From Fidelibacterota bacterium (GTDB taxonomy: Bacteria > Fidelibacterota > Fidelibacteria > Fidelibacterales > Fidelibacteraceae), in the NCBI GenBank assembly GCA_028718545.1, contig JAQULT010000001.1, positions 27,766 to 91,765 of the forward strand: a stretch of DNA of 64,000 nt, written 5' to 3'. Positions 43,767 to 53,600 of the stretch are shown piece after piece (the first letter of the stretch is position 1; each line of letters opens with the position of its first letter). The translations under genes were made by a program, and so were the position numbers. The notes below the pieces were generated by a model, which did no database searches, was not told the origin of the DNA, and worked only from the letters and a program-made list of their open reading frames with translations.

Positions 43767-44672
43767 TCATATTTCGGGAGTCCGGATCTTGCTCAGGGAT
43801 TTTTTTCTTGCGATCCCCAGTGCAAAGATGATCAGGATGGAACCGGCGATCAGGTTCCAGCGCAGTGCTTCGAATCCCAGCAGCACCGAAAAAAAGATGG
43901 TCGCCGGCGGATGCGTGGAAATGATGAGTCCGGTCCGTGACGGATCGATGCGCCGAAGTATGGCAAAATAATTCAGATAGGACATACCGCTGCTAAAGAT
44001 GCCCAAAAAGGCAATACTGAGCCATGCTTTCCAGGTGACCGGCTGAAGGTCCGCCTGCACAAAGCGGTAAATACCCCAGGGTGCGTAGACAATACTTGCC
44101 ATGATGATCAGGATCAGGGCCAACTGCAGGGAACCGTATTTATGGACATAAGGTTTGCTGAAGGCAGTATAAAAGGACCAGCAGATCATTGCCAGGAATA
44201 CCAGTGTATCCCCGAGCAGAACATCCCGGTTAAAGACCCAGATACTATTCCCGAGAACAACAGCGACACCCGTCAGAGAAAGGAGCGATGCCGCCATGAT
44301 TCGCCGGGAAGCAGATTCGGCTTTTCTTGCAATATCAATAAAAATGATGACGATCGGTGTCAGAGCATAGATCATAGGCGGATGGCTGGGAACGGTGTAG
44401 CGCAGGGCCTGAGCAAAGAGCACCTGATTGAAAAGCTGTCCCAGCAGCATCAGCAAAAAGAGCATTTTAAAATCTGCAAGATCGATACGCAGGGGAATCT
44501 TCCGCAGGAGGACAATGAGTCCCAGTGCGGCGGTTCCCAGCAGATAACGGAAAAAGGAGATCACAAAGGGATCGATCTCCAGCGCCGCCTGTTTGGCAGC
44601 GATATTGGTCAGTCCCACGATCAGTGCCTGAAAAACGATCAGTAGCAGGGTAAAAGCCTTATGTTTGTCCAT
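43767..44672 (-). CDS. EamA/DMT-family permease
   Basis: 301 residues with about ten transmembrane helices in two EamA repeats. The first repeat shows NIAAKQAALEIDPFVISFFRYLLG and the second GIFSSGMSYLNYFAILRRIDPSRTG. These permeases export or import metabolites such as amino acids. It is the last gene of the minus-strand operon 47711-43767 and starts 4 bp after the stop of the outer-membrane barrel gene. Confidence 0.88.
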   Translation of the reverse strand: MDKHKAFTLLLIVFQALIVGLTNIAAKQAALEIDPFVISFFRYLLGTAALGLIVLLRKIPLRIDLADFKMLFLLMLLGQLFNQVLFAQALRYTVPSHPPMIYALTPIVIIFIDIARKAESASRRIMAASLLSLTGVAVVLGNSIWVFNRDVLLGDTLVFLAMICWSFYTAFSKPYVHKYGSLQLALILIIMASIVYAPWGIYRFVQADLQPVTWKAWLSIAFLGIFSSGMSYLNYFAILRRIDPSRTGLIISTHPPATIFFSVLLGFEALRWNLIAGSILIIFALGIARKKSLSKIRTPEI

Positions 44673-44675
44673 TGC

Positions 44676-46148
44676 TCATTTCCACCAGTACCATTCCAGG
44701 CTCAATGCAGTAAAGAACGTGTTTCCGTAACGAAAATCCGAGGAGGTATAAATTCCCTGATACAGATAATACTGCAGATCCGCACCCACTTTAAACGGAG
44801 TTGAAAGATCCCATACAAGCGCAAAGCTTTGAATGCGCATCCGGACCTGGAGCGCCGCCTTGAAATCAAGAACCGGGTCTCCGTTCCCGCTGCGCAGATA
44901 ATAAAGACCGGCAGCGTTAAAGCTTACATTGTCGGGATTCTCATGCAGGATCGCCTGAAAATTCAGGTCTCCGTCCAGGAGCATTTTCCCGCCGGCGGGC
45001 TTTGTCCGTACTTCCATTCCCAGCGCAAATGCCGCGATCTCCGGATGGTAGTAGCCTTTGGGGGGATTTCCATGGTAATATCCGCTGCCGCGCCCATAAA
45101 TGTCGAAAGCCTTGGTCTTCAGGCGGTATTCGGCGTAGATCTTTCCTCCGTAATAAGCCGGAAGCGGATCGGGAAGGGTATCCTGAATCATCTGCGCAGC
45201 GGGAGGAAGATCATAAAAAACCTCCGCATCCGCTTTAAGGGAATGGTGTTTATTGTTCAGGTTCAGACTGCTTGTTACCCCGATATATTGATTTGCCATT
45301 TGTCCGAGAATGAATTGCGGGTTCCGTACTTTTGCGTAGGCCTCCAAAGAAAAAGGTCCCGGACGATAGGCGATCTGTGCAATAGGAAAAAGGCGTCCCG
45401 GCGCAATACGCATCGCAAGGTGCGTGAAAAATTTTCCGGAGCGGTAGCGAAGCCCGGGGCGGAAAACACGCATGGGGATACCGTTTTCGTTGACCCAGAA
45501 ATGCCGGTTCTCCAGTACCCCATAAAGTGACAGCGGCTTACTGATACTGTATTGTATTTCAATATGTTGGTGGAAAACATCGTGATTGGCAGTATTTGCC
45601 TGCTGCTGTTCGATCATATTGAAATCGATACCGCCCGAAAGTCCCAGTTTTTCGGAGAATTGATGCCGGAAAGTCAGACCCTGACTGCGAACGGCATAGA
45701 CATAATTCCCGTTCAAAAGCTGTAATTTCTGTGAATTCCGGGTATGAAAATACTCGACTTCTCCGCGCTGATGGCGATAATGCAGTACCGCATCGCTGCG
45801 GTCACTGGATGAAGGGCCGCGGTAATGCAGCCATTCCACTGCGGCACTCCAGCGATGCGGAGAGGAATACGGTACATATTTGACCGTGACATCGGCCGAA
45901 AATCCCATCATGCCGCTTTGCGGGTCCACATAAAAAAGCTGGTCCCAACGGCCGTAAGTAAAGGAAGAATCCTCATAATTGCGTATGAATAAAAAGGCGC
46001 CGGGCTGCAGCCAGGATTGCGGATAGATCAGTCCCATGGCACGCTGCTCCGGATCCAGCACCGTATAGTCGCGGTAATTATCCACGCTCAGTTCATGGGC
46101 AAGAAGAAAGGTACAGAGAAAAAGCAGAGAAAAAGGGCGGTATTTCAT
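44676..46148 (-). CDS. Outer-membrane beta-barrel protein of unknown family
   Basis: 490 residues with a signal peptide ending LLAH. Long runs of alternating aromatic and polar strands follow (for example FSADVTVKYVPYS and GGIDFNMIEQ), ending SLEWYWWK. It overlaps the ECF S-component gene by 4 bp and precedes the EamA permease, so an outer-membrane channel for the same solute is plausible. There is no TonB plug domain. I do not recognise a named family. Confidence 0.65.
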   Translation of the reverse strand: MKYRPFSLLFLCTFLLAHELSVDNYRDYTVLDPEQRAMGLIYPQSWLQPGAFLFIRNYEDSSFTYGRWDQLFYVDPQSGMMGFSADVTVKYVPYSSPHRWSAAVEWLHYRGPSSSDRSDAVLHYRHQRGEVEYFHTRNSQKLQLLNGNYVYAVRSQGLTFRHQFSEKLGLSGGIDFNMIEQQQANTANHDVFHQHIEIQYSISKPLSLYGVLENRHFWVNENGIPMRVFRPGLRYRSGKFFTHLAMRIAPGRLFPIAQIAYRPGPFSLEAYAKVRNPQFILGQMANQYIGVTSSLNLNNKHHSLKADAEVFYDLPPAAQMIQDTLPDPLPAYYGGKIYAEYRLKTKAFDIYGRGSGYYHGNPPKGYYHPEIAAFALGMEVRTKPAGGKMLLDGDLNFQAILHENPDNVSFNAAGLYYLRSGNGDPVLDFKAALQVRMRIQSFALVWDLSTPFKVGADLQYYLYQGIYTSSDFRYGNTFFTALSLEWYWWK

Positions 46149-46738
46149 TGTTCACCTTTCAGATAATGGGGATAGTGCAGGAGAACATAGCGCAGAACCA
46201 AAACCGTCAGAATGGAAAAACTTAGCGTATTGGCGATCATATTCACCAGATAAAAGGGGATCCCGCTGATGATCGTGGCCAGGGTCTGTTCGGCGTTATA
46301 TCCGGAGGTAAGGGTAAAAGAAAGCGTGGTCAGAACATTATAAAGAAAGGTCAGCAGCAAGCCTTCTGCTCCCAGGATCAGGGCAGCGCTCAGCTTGCCT
46401 TTTTTCAGTAAACGCGGGATAAAAAGGCGTGATAGGGCCCCTGCCGTTGCGACGAGTGCAAAGCCCAGCAATTGTGCCGCAAGGAGGGAAGGGAAGGCCA
46501 GGGAGGAACCAAAAGGGTTGGCGATGCTAAAAATACCTTCACCCAGTAGAGCGACAAAGAGTCCGCGTTTCCAGCCCAGAAGCAATCCTGCCAGAAATGC
46601 CGTCAGTGTGATAAACTCAAGATTGGGGATATAGCTGAAGGTATAGGCCAGACCCAGGAACAGAGCCAGGAATATTCCGGTTTCAGCGACCTTGCGGTTT
46701 TTTATCAGTGTCTTGTTTTTCGTTTCTTTTTCCGTCAT
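46145..46738 (-). CDS. ECF transporter S component
   Basis: 197 residues with six predicted helices. The VAETGIFLALFLGLAYTF opening and the segment FLAGLLLGWKRGLFVALLGE are typical of substrate-binding S components of energy-coupling factor transporters, which import vitamins or similar small molecules. The ATPase and T subunits are not in the window, so it would use a shared ECF module. Start 46738 is preferred over 46744 because GGTGA is correctly spaced. It overlaps the YhaM-like gene by 56 bp and the barrel gene by 4 bp. Confidence 0.85.
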   Translation of the reverse strand: MTEKETKNKTLIKNRKVAETGIFLALFLGLAYTFSYIPNLEFITLTAFLAGLLLGWKRGLFVALLGEGIFSIANPFGSSLAFPSLLAAQLLGFALVATAGALSRLFIPRLLKKGKLSAALILGAEGLLLTFLYNVLTTLSFTLTSGYNAEQTLATIISGIPFYLVNMIANTLSFSILTVLVLRYVLLHYPHYLKGEQ

Positions 46739-47711
46739 CTTCATTCACCGTTTGTTTTTTATAAAGCGGGACCCGGAAATAGTTATTTACGGAAGTCCAG
46801 TCGCCGTCATCAAGTTCCTGATTGATCGCATTTTTCATCATATCAACGCGCACATCCAGTTCATCCAGGTAGTGGACCAGCAACGCTTCGGGGAAGGCGG
46901 GTTTTTTCAGCGCCTGGTATTCATACTGCCCGTGATGGGATAAGAGGATGTGATGGATCTTGAGCCGCAGTTCGGGCGGGAAATCCGGAATTTCCGCGAT
47001 CGCATTCTCAACCATGGCATAACCCAATGCGGTATGTCCCAGAAATTGCCCTTCATCGGTAAAGCTGTTATCCGGATATCCGCTGAGCTCTTCAAGTTTT
47101 CCGATATCATGCAGGAGGATCCCGGTAATAACGAGGTCCGCATCCAGCTTGTACTGTTTTGCGGCATGCTGTCCAAGATTCAGCATATAGACCAGATGCT
47201 CCAGAAAGCCGCCGCTAACAGCATGATGCAGACGCAAACTGGCCGGATGTTTCATGATTTTGCTCTGATTATCTACGATCAGCAACCGTAAAAGGGATGT
47301 GAGCCACGGATTATTCACTTTATTGATCATTTTTTCGACAAATTTCCACATCCGCTCCGGATTTTTCTCCGTATGCGGCAAAATCAGCTCCCAGGAAAAG
47401 CCTTTTGAGGAAAAATCCTCCTCATTGACGGGGACAATACGCGTGATATTCAGCTGAAGGCGTCCGCGAAAATCCTCAACAATGGCACGGACACCGACCG
47501 GGGCACCGGTCTCGATCATCGGTTCAATGTCGCCGGCATGTTCCCAGATCTTGCCCATGATCGTGCCGGAACGGTCCGATAAAAGCACATCCAGATAGGG
47601 CTTCCCTTCACGGGTAAGCCTCAGATGTTTCTCTTTTAGAAGCAGATATGCACGGATCTCGTCGTTGACCTTGAATGCCCGTATCATGGATAACGGAATT
47701 GCTTGCTTCAT
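46683..47711 (-). CDS. yhaM: YhaM-like 3'-5' exoribonuclease (OB-fold plus HD domain)
   Basis: 342 residues from ATG 47711, preceded by a strong GGGGGTGA ribosome binding site; upstream frame extension is rejected. An OB-fold (LDVLLSDRSGTIMGKIW) is followed by an HD phosphohydrolase domain with HHAVSGGFLEH, LLHDIGK and HHILLSHHG. This layout matches YhaM/CBF1 nucleases that trim RNA and DNA 3' ends. It is the first gene of the four-gene operon and is divergent from the TonB-dependent receptor gene. Confidence 0.87.
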   Translation of the reverse strand: MKQAIPLSMIRAFKVNDEIRAYLLLKEKHLRLTREGKPYLDVLLSDRSGTIMGKIWEHAGDIEPMIETGAPVGVRAIVEDFRGRLQLNITRIVPVNEEDFSSKGFSWELILPHTEKNPERMWKFVEKMINKVNNPWLTSLLRLLIVDNQSKIMKHPASLRLHHAVSGGFLEHLVYMLNLGQHAAKQYKLDADLVITGILLHDIGKLEELSGYPDNSFTDEGQFLGHTALGYAMVENAIAEIPDFPPELRLKIHHILLSHHGQYEYQALKKPAFPEALLVHYLDELDVRVDMMKNAINQELDDGDWTSVNNYFRVPLYKKQTVNEDDGKRNEKQDTDKKPQGR

Positions 47712-47826
47712 ACTCACCCCCTTTTTATTATGGAGGAAATGTATAAAAAAAACTTTGCTTTTTAAAGAAAGTATTTTATTTTCCTCCAACACTAAGCAAG
47801 CACATGAAAATATTACAGGAAATAGT

Positions 47827-50613
47827 ATGAAACATCTTACTATGTCAAGGCTCATTTTGGTTTGTATGATTGCGCTATGCAGTATTACTTTCCTTTTTGG
47901 CGGAACGACGGGTAAAATCGCCGGCCGTGTTGTCGATGCAGCAAACCGAGAAGGTCTCCCCGGATGCAATGTTTTGGTGGACGGTACGGTTTACGGGGCG
48001 GCTACGGATATTGACGGCAATTACTTTGTTCTGAACGTTCCCCCCGGGACTTATACGCTGCGCTTCCTGATGATCGGTTACGGACAACTGCGTATTACGG
48101 ATGTTGAAGTCCAGGTGGATTTTACGACAACGGTCGATGCCGCAATGACCGTAGAAGCCTTGCAGTCGGGTGAGGTCACGGTGATCGCCGATCGTCCGAT
48201 GATCCAGAAAGACCTAACTTCAACCACTTCCGTTGTCAGCGCAAAAGAGATGGCGGCCCTTCCGGTCACGGAAGTCGGGGATGTCCTTGCCATGCAGGCG
48301 GGTTACGTGGACGGCAGTCTGCGCGGCGGACGCAAGGGCGAAGTGATGTATATGATCGACGGCATTCCCATGACCGATTCCTACGACCGCGCTTCCACCG
48401 TGGATGTCAATACGTCCATGGTGCAGGAACTGCAAGTCATTTCCGGCGCCTTCAATGCCGAATACGGGCAGGCGATGTCGGGTATTGTCAATATTACCAC
48501 CAAACAGGGAGACGATAGGTTCGGCGGGCATGCTGAGCTTTATTTTGGCGATCACATCAGCGGCCACAATGAAATTTTCCCGCAAGTGAACCGTATTCAG
48601 CCCTTTTCGATCAATAATGTAGAACTGGGGCTTCACGGTCCCATTATCAAAGGAAAGCTGTACTATTATCTGAATGCCCGTCATATTTATTACGATGGCC
48701 ATCATAAAGGACTGCAGCGCTATACACCCCTGTCCTATGCCCTGGAAACCGGTGACCGACAGGTTGCTTTGGTCGATTCCAGTACGATGCTGGGTTCGGG
48801 CAAATGGGTCGACATGGGCTGGAACCGCAAAAATTATTTGCAGGGGCAGCTGATCTACCGGATCAGCGGCAAATCGCGTATTTCCTACAATATGATCTAT
48901 GATAACAAGAAATACCAGGATTACGACCGCAGCTGGATCTACAATCCTGCGGCACTGTCCACCCAGGATTTGATCGGGCAGACCCATATTGTAAAATTCC
49001 AGCAGCAATTGTCCCAGCGGACTTACTACGATCTTGCCTATACTTATGGAAAGCGTGATTATAAGAGTTATTATGATCATTTTGAGATCACGGAAGCGGA
49101 TTCCAATCTGCTGGTGCATCCCGACTTCCAGTCGTCTTTTCCCTATCAGTTCCACATCGGGGGTACGCAGAACAGCTGGAACGACCGCAGCACCTGGTAT
49201 CATTTGGGTAAATTTACCTTTACATCCCAGATCAACAATACGCACCAGATAAAAGCCGGCGCAGAGTATAAGCGCAACGGTGTCGAATGGGAGTACTGGG
49301 AATACCGGCCGGCACCGAACGAAGAATCCTTTAATGTGAATGATCCCTATATTACTCCGACGCGCCTGGCAGATACCACGATTTACTCGGGGTCTTTCTC
49401 CGACGCAAGTCCCGTCGAATTTTCCGCATTTATCCAGGACAAGATCGAGCTAAAGGATTTTATTCTGAACATCGGCCTCCGGCTTGATTATTTCAATCCC
49501 GATTTTGTCATACTCGCGGATCCCTCCGATCCGGATATCTATAATCCGATCAAGCCGAACAACCGCTTTAACGATATCAACGGGAACGGTGTTCAGGATG
49601 CCGGCGAAGCCAGCAAGAGCATTGAAGACCGTAAAGCCTACTGGTATACCGCCGCTACGCCCAAACTCGCGATCAGTCCCCGCCTGGGTTTTTCTTTCCC
49701 CATCAGTGAACGCGGCGTATTCCATTTCAGTTACGGGCATTTTTTCCAGACGCCGAACCAGACACTTCTTTACACGAATCCGAATTTCCAGCTCGGAAGC
49801 GGAACCGGTCATCAGGGCACGATCGGCAATGCTAATCTGGAGCCCGAAAAGACCATTGTCGGCGAGATCGGTCTGCAGCAGCAGCTTAACGCCAATCTGT
49901 CCTCCGACATTACCATTTATCTGAAGGATGTCCGTGATCTGACCGGAACCCGTGCAGACGTGATCGAAGTATTCGGCGGCTCCAAATATTATTCCAAGAT
50001 CGTCAACAGCGACTTTGCCGTGATCAAGGGGATCACCGTCTCGCTGAACCAGCGTGATCCCGGCGGTTTCTATATCGGTGCCGATTATACTTTCCAGATC
50101 GCGGAAGGCACCGCATCGGATCCCTATGCGTATATGAACGCCATCGCCGGCGGCTCCGATCCCGAGGTTCAGCTGCTTTCGCTGGCCTGGGACCAGCGGC
50201 ATACGGTTAATGTCGTCGGCGGATACAATACGGCTTTCTGGGGACTGAATGCGGTGGCAAACTACGGGAGCGGACTTCCGTATACGCCGCGTAACAGCGA
50301 AGATATTACTTCGCTGCTTGAAAATTCCGATACAAAACCCGTTACTTTCAATATGGATCTGCGCGCATATTACCGGGTCCGCTTTGCCGGAATGGAACCG
50401 GAATTCTTTATTCGCATTACGAATCTGCTAGACCGCCTGAATGAGGTTGCGGTTTTCAATGATACCGGACGGGCCGGATTTACCGGTGAACAGGAACGCA
50501 TCGAGGCTTTGAATGTGGCAACACCCGTGAATTCGATCGCAGAATATTTCACTATCCCTTATCACTACTCGGAACCCCGGCGTATTGAGATCGGCATGAG
50601 GATCAATCTATGA
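47827..50613 (+). CDS. TonB-dependent receptor with carboxypeptidase-regulatory-like N-domain
   Basis: 928 residues from ATG 47827, with AGGAAAT upstream; the frame is open to 47665. After the signal peptide, a CarboxypepD_reg-like domain (GKIAGRVVDAANREGLPG onward) precedes the plug (YMIDGIPMTDSYDR, then GAFNAEYGQAMSGIVNITTK), and a 22-strand-type barrel ends in RIEIGMRINL. It imports or helps display a ligand at the outer membrane, powered by TonB. The substrate is unknown. It is joined by an ATGA overlap to a large surface protein and then a PorV-like gene. Confidence 0.92.
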   Translation: MKHLTMSRLILVCMIALCSITFLFGGTTGKIAGRVVDAANREGLPGCNVLVDGTVYGAATDIDGNYFVLNVPPGTYTLRFLMIGYGQLRITDVEVQVDFTTTVDAAMTVEALQSGEVTVIADRPMIQKDLTSTTSVVSAKEMAALPVTEVGDVLAMQAGYVDGSLRGGRKGEVMYMIDGIPMTDSYDRASTVDVNTSMVQELQVISGAFNAEYGQAMSGIVNITTKQGDDRFGGHAELYFGDHISGHNEIFPQVNRIQPFSINNVELGLHGPIIKGKLYYYLNARHIYYDGHHKGLQRYTPLSYALETGDRQVALVDSSTMLGSGKWVDMGWNRKNYLQGQLIYRISGKSRISYNMIYDNKKYQDYDRSWIYNPAALSTQDLIGQTHIVKFQQQLSQRTYYDLAYTYGKRDYKSYYDHFEITEADSNLLVHPDFQSSFPYQFHIGGTQNSWNDRSTWYHLGKFTFTSQINNTHQIKAGAEYKRNGVEWEYWEYRPAPNEESFNVNDPYITPTRLADTTIYSGSFSDASPVEFSAFIQDKIELKDFILNIGLRLDYFNPDFVILADPSDPDIYNPIKPNNRFNDINGNGVQDAGEASKSIEDRKAYWYTAATPKLAISPRLGFSFPISERGVFHFSYGHFFQTPNQTLLYTNPNFQLGSGTGHQGTIGNANLEPEKTIVGEIGLQQQLNANLSSDITIYLKDVRDLTGTRADVIEVFGGSKYYSKIVNSDFAVIKGITVSLNQRDPGGFYIGADYTFQIAEGTASDPYAYMNAIAGGSDPEVQLLSLAWDQRHTVNVVGGYNTAFWGLNAVANYGSGLPYTPRNSEDITSLLENSDTKPVTFNMDLRAYYRVRFAGMEPEFFIRITNLLDRLNEVAVFNDTGRAGFTGEQERIEALNVATPVNSIAEYFTIPYHYSEPRRIEIGMRINL

Positions 50614-53600
50614 AATGGTTTAAAACTTTTATAATCAGCTTTTTCATCAGCACTCTGATATTTGCACAAAGCGGACAGGAATACCGGCGTTCTGCGGTAC
50701 ACAATGCCAATCTGGTCCGTACCGTCTTCGGGAACTGGGGTGTGGTCGGCCAGCCCTCGGGGAAAGGTCCCCGCGGCGCCTGGCTTTACGATACCAACGG
50801 CTACATTGGAGATATTTCGCCGCTGGTTGGTGCCGAAGTAAGCTACTATGACGAAGTACTTGACTCCATGATCACCTTCCACTCGGTGATCGTCTGTCCT
50901 GTTGAGCGCCCGCACACCGACGAAGGTGCCGAAGAATCTCCTACGGGGAAACGCTGGACTTTCGAGCCGGTCGGCGGCTATATCAATGCAAACCAGGCCA
51001 GTATCGCCATGAGCACGAACCCCGCATCCTGGCCGCTGCGCTGGCCGGATAAAATGAACGATGGCGAAGATCCGGGCTGGCCGGGCGCCTGGAACGGCTA
51101 TTTTGGTAAAAACGTATTTTCCGCCGATCAGGAAAGCTACTATGTCATGGACGATAACAATGACGAAGAATATAACCACCGCCGCTATACCGCAAACCGG
51201 CTTTATACCGGTTTTCCGGGATACGAATTCAAACCCGATGCCGGTGATCTTTCCCGTAACGGGCTGGGACTGGAAGTCAAGGTGCGTGGCATGCAATGGC
51301 AGCAATTCCTGGCGGCAGACGTGATCTTCTGGCTCTATGAGGTAACCAATACCAGTACTACCGATTACAGCAAGGTCGCCTTCGGTATGGTCTGCGGTAC
51401 TTACCTCGGCGTAACCGGGACCGATGACAGTCCCGGCGAATACGACGATGACTGGTCCTTCTTTGATGTGGAAAACGATATTACCTATACCGGAGATTTT
51501 GACAATAACTGCAGGCGCAACCCCAAATGGCAGGGACCCGTGGGTATGGTAGGTTATGCCTTTTTGGAAAGCCCCGGCAATCCCTACGACGGGATCGACA
51601 ATGACGGCGATAACAGCACGGATGTCTATCCGCACCTGAGCTTTACGGCTCCCAAATTTTCCGAGAGCGATTTTGATACGGTCTTTTATAATATCGGCGA
51701 TTATGTAGTCAGCATCGACAACGATTATAACCGGCATCTGATCCAAATCACCCAGGATACTCAAGTGGTTCAGACCCGGGGCGCTTCCATTACGGTGGTC
51801 GCCGGCCGGGGCCTGGTTGAAGGCAACGTGATCGACGAATACTACAATGTCAATGAAAATGCGTATGACGGTATTGATAATGATCTTGACGGTCTGATCG
51901 ATGAAAATTATACAATCCACTACCGTCAGATCCGTATGGATAAGATCCCGCAGGAAGGTGGCGGCACTCTGAACGTGATCCTTTTTGACGAACTGCGCCC
52001 CGTTTGCTACAAGGATTATATTAACGGCATCGGTCTGGACGATCCGATGATCGATGAGCGCCGGGACGACGGGATCGACAATGATGGTGACTGGAATGCC
52101 GAATATGACGACGTGGGTGCGGACGGAAAAGACAATACGAACGATTACGGGGAAGGGGATGGTCTGCCCACTCCCGGTGAACCGAATTTCGATGCCACCG
52201 ATGTGGATGAATCGGATCAGATCGGCCTCAGCAGTTTTAATTATTTTACACCCTCGAATGCCTATCCCGAGAAGAATGACGAAACCCTCTGGGAATGGCT
52301 GAAGCCGGGTTATTTTGATGTGCCGACCACCATTCAGGACGGGAGGCCCGTTGCGGGCGAAGACGGTGACTTTATATACGGGTCGGCGTATTTCCCCCTG
52401 CGTGCCGGTGAAACCCAGCGTTTTTCCCTAGCACTGGCCTACGGTCATGATCTGAATGATCTGTACAAGAACCGCCTTACGGTTCAAAAGATCTATGACA
52501 GCGACTACCGTTTCCCCTCGCCGCCGGACAAACCCACACTGACGGCCGTGGCCGGAGACGGAAAAGTTACCCTGTACTGGGACCGTGAAGCGGAAAAATC
52601 CATTGATCCCGTTACAAAGGAAATGGATTTTGAAGGGTACAAGATCTATAAAGCGACGGATCCGGATTTTAACAAGATCTTTTCGGTTACCAATGCCAAC
52701 GGCGTTGTTACCGGTTATGTACCGCTGGCGCAGTATGATCTCAATAACACGATCAGCGGATTGTTTGAACCGAACTCGGAACTCTTCCAGGAAGCGGACG
52801 GTTATACGGTGAATCTTGGAAGCAATACCGGACTTCAGCACAGTTATGTGGATGAAGACGTGATCAACGGCAAACAATATTACTATGCCGTCGTTGCTTA
52901 CGACCGCGGAGATCAGGCCTCAGATATCTACCCGTCTGAAAATACCAAATTCATTTCGATTCAGCCGGACGGAACCGTTATTACCGATATCAATACCGCT
53001 GTTGTTCGCCCACAGCCCGCGGTGGCCGGTTATGATCCGCTGAACGAAAATAAACTCCTGGTCCATGATCAGGGACCTGCCAGCGGCAGAATATCCTATG
53101 CGGTTCTGGATGAGAGTAAATTAAGCGGACACAGTTACCGGGTCACCTTTATGGATACCCGGAATGACAGTCTGGATAATAACGATAATGACACTCTGGA
53201 TCTGGAAGATCCGCAGGAATTTACACCGGTCACAACCTGGTATACTGTGATGGACCTGACCGGGCACACCCAAACCCTGGAGATCGATACCGCATTCCAT
53301 TTTCTGGATAAACGCCATATCATCGCCTCCAGTCTCCTGATTGCCGAAAGCGATTATCCGGACGACTATATCAGTCTTTCGGAATTTGTTCTGGATGAAG
53401 AGCGCGGCCGTATCAAACTGGCCGCCGATGCTACGATGAATCCGGGATCTTATATTCTGAACTATCAGTATTATCCCGTTTATCAAAGCCCGAATATTCT
53501 GGGATCACCCTATGCTGCGGAAACGCTTGATTCCGATATTTTTAACGGGATACAACTGGTATTTGAAAACCACTGGAGCATTGAGAAAGACAATGTCAAT

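Noticed and set aside
47732-47787. Inverted repeat GGAGGAAA/TTTCCTCC around an inner ACTTT/AAAGT pair between yhaM and the TonB receptor
   Set aside because: The arms are 40 bp apart and A/T-rich inside; it may be a coincidence of ribosome-binding-like purine tracts on both strands.
50565-51920. 451-residue minus-strand open frame
   Set aside because: It is antisense to the large surface protein, with Ile/Val-rich repetitive composition and no domain signature.
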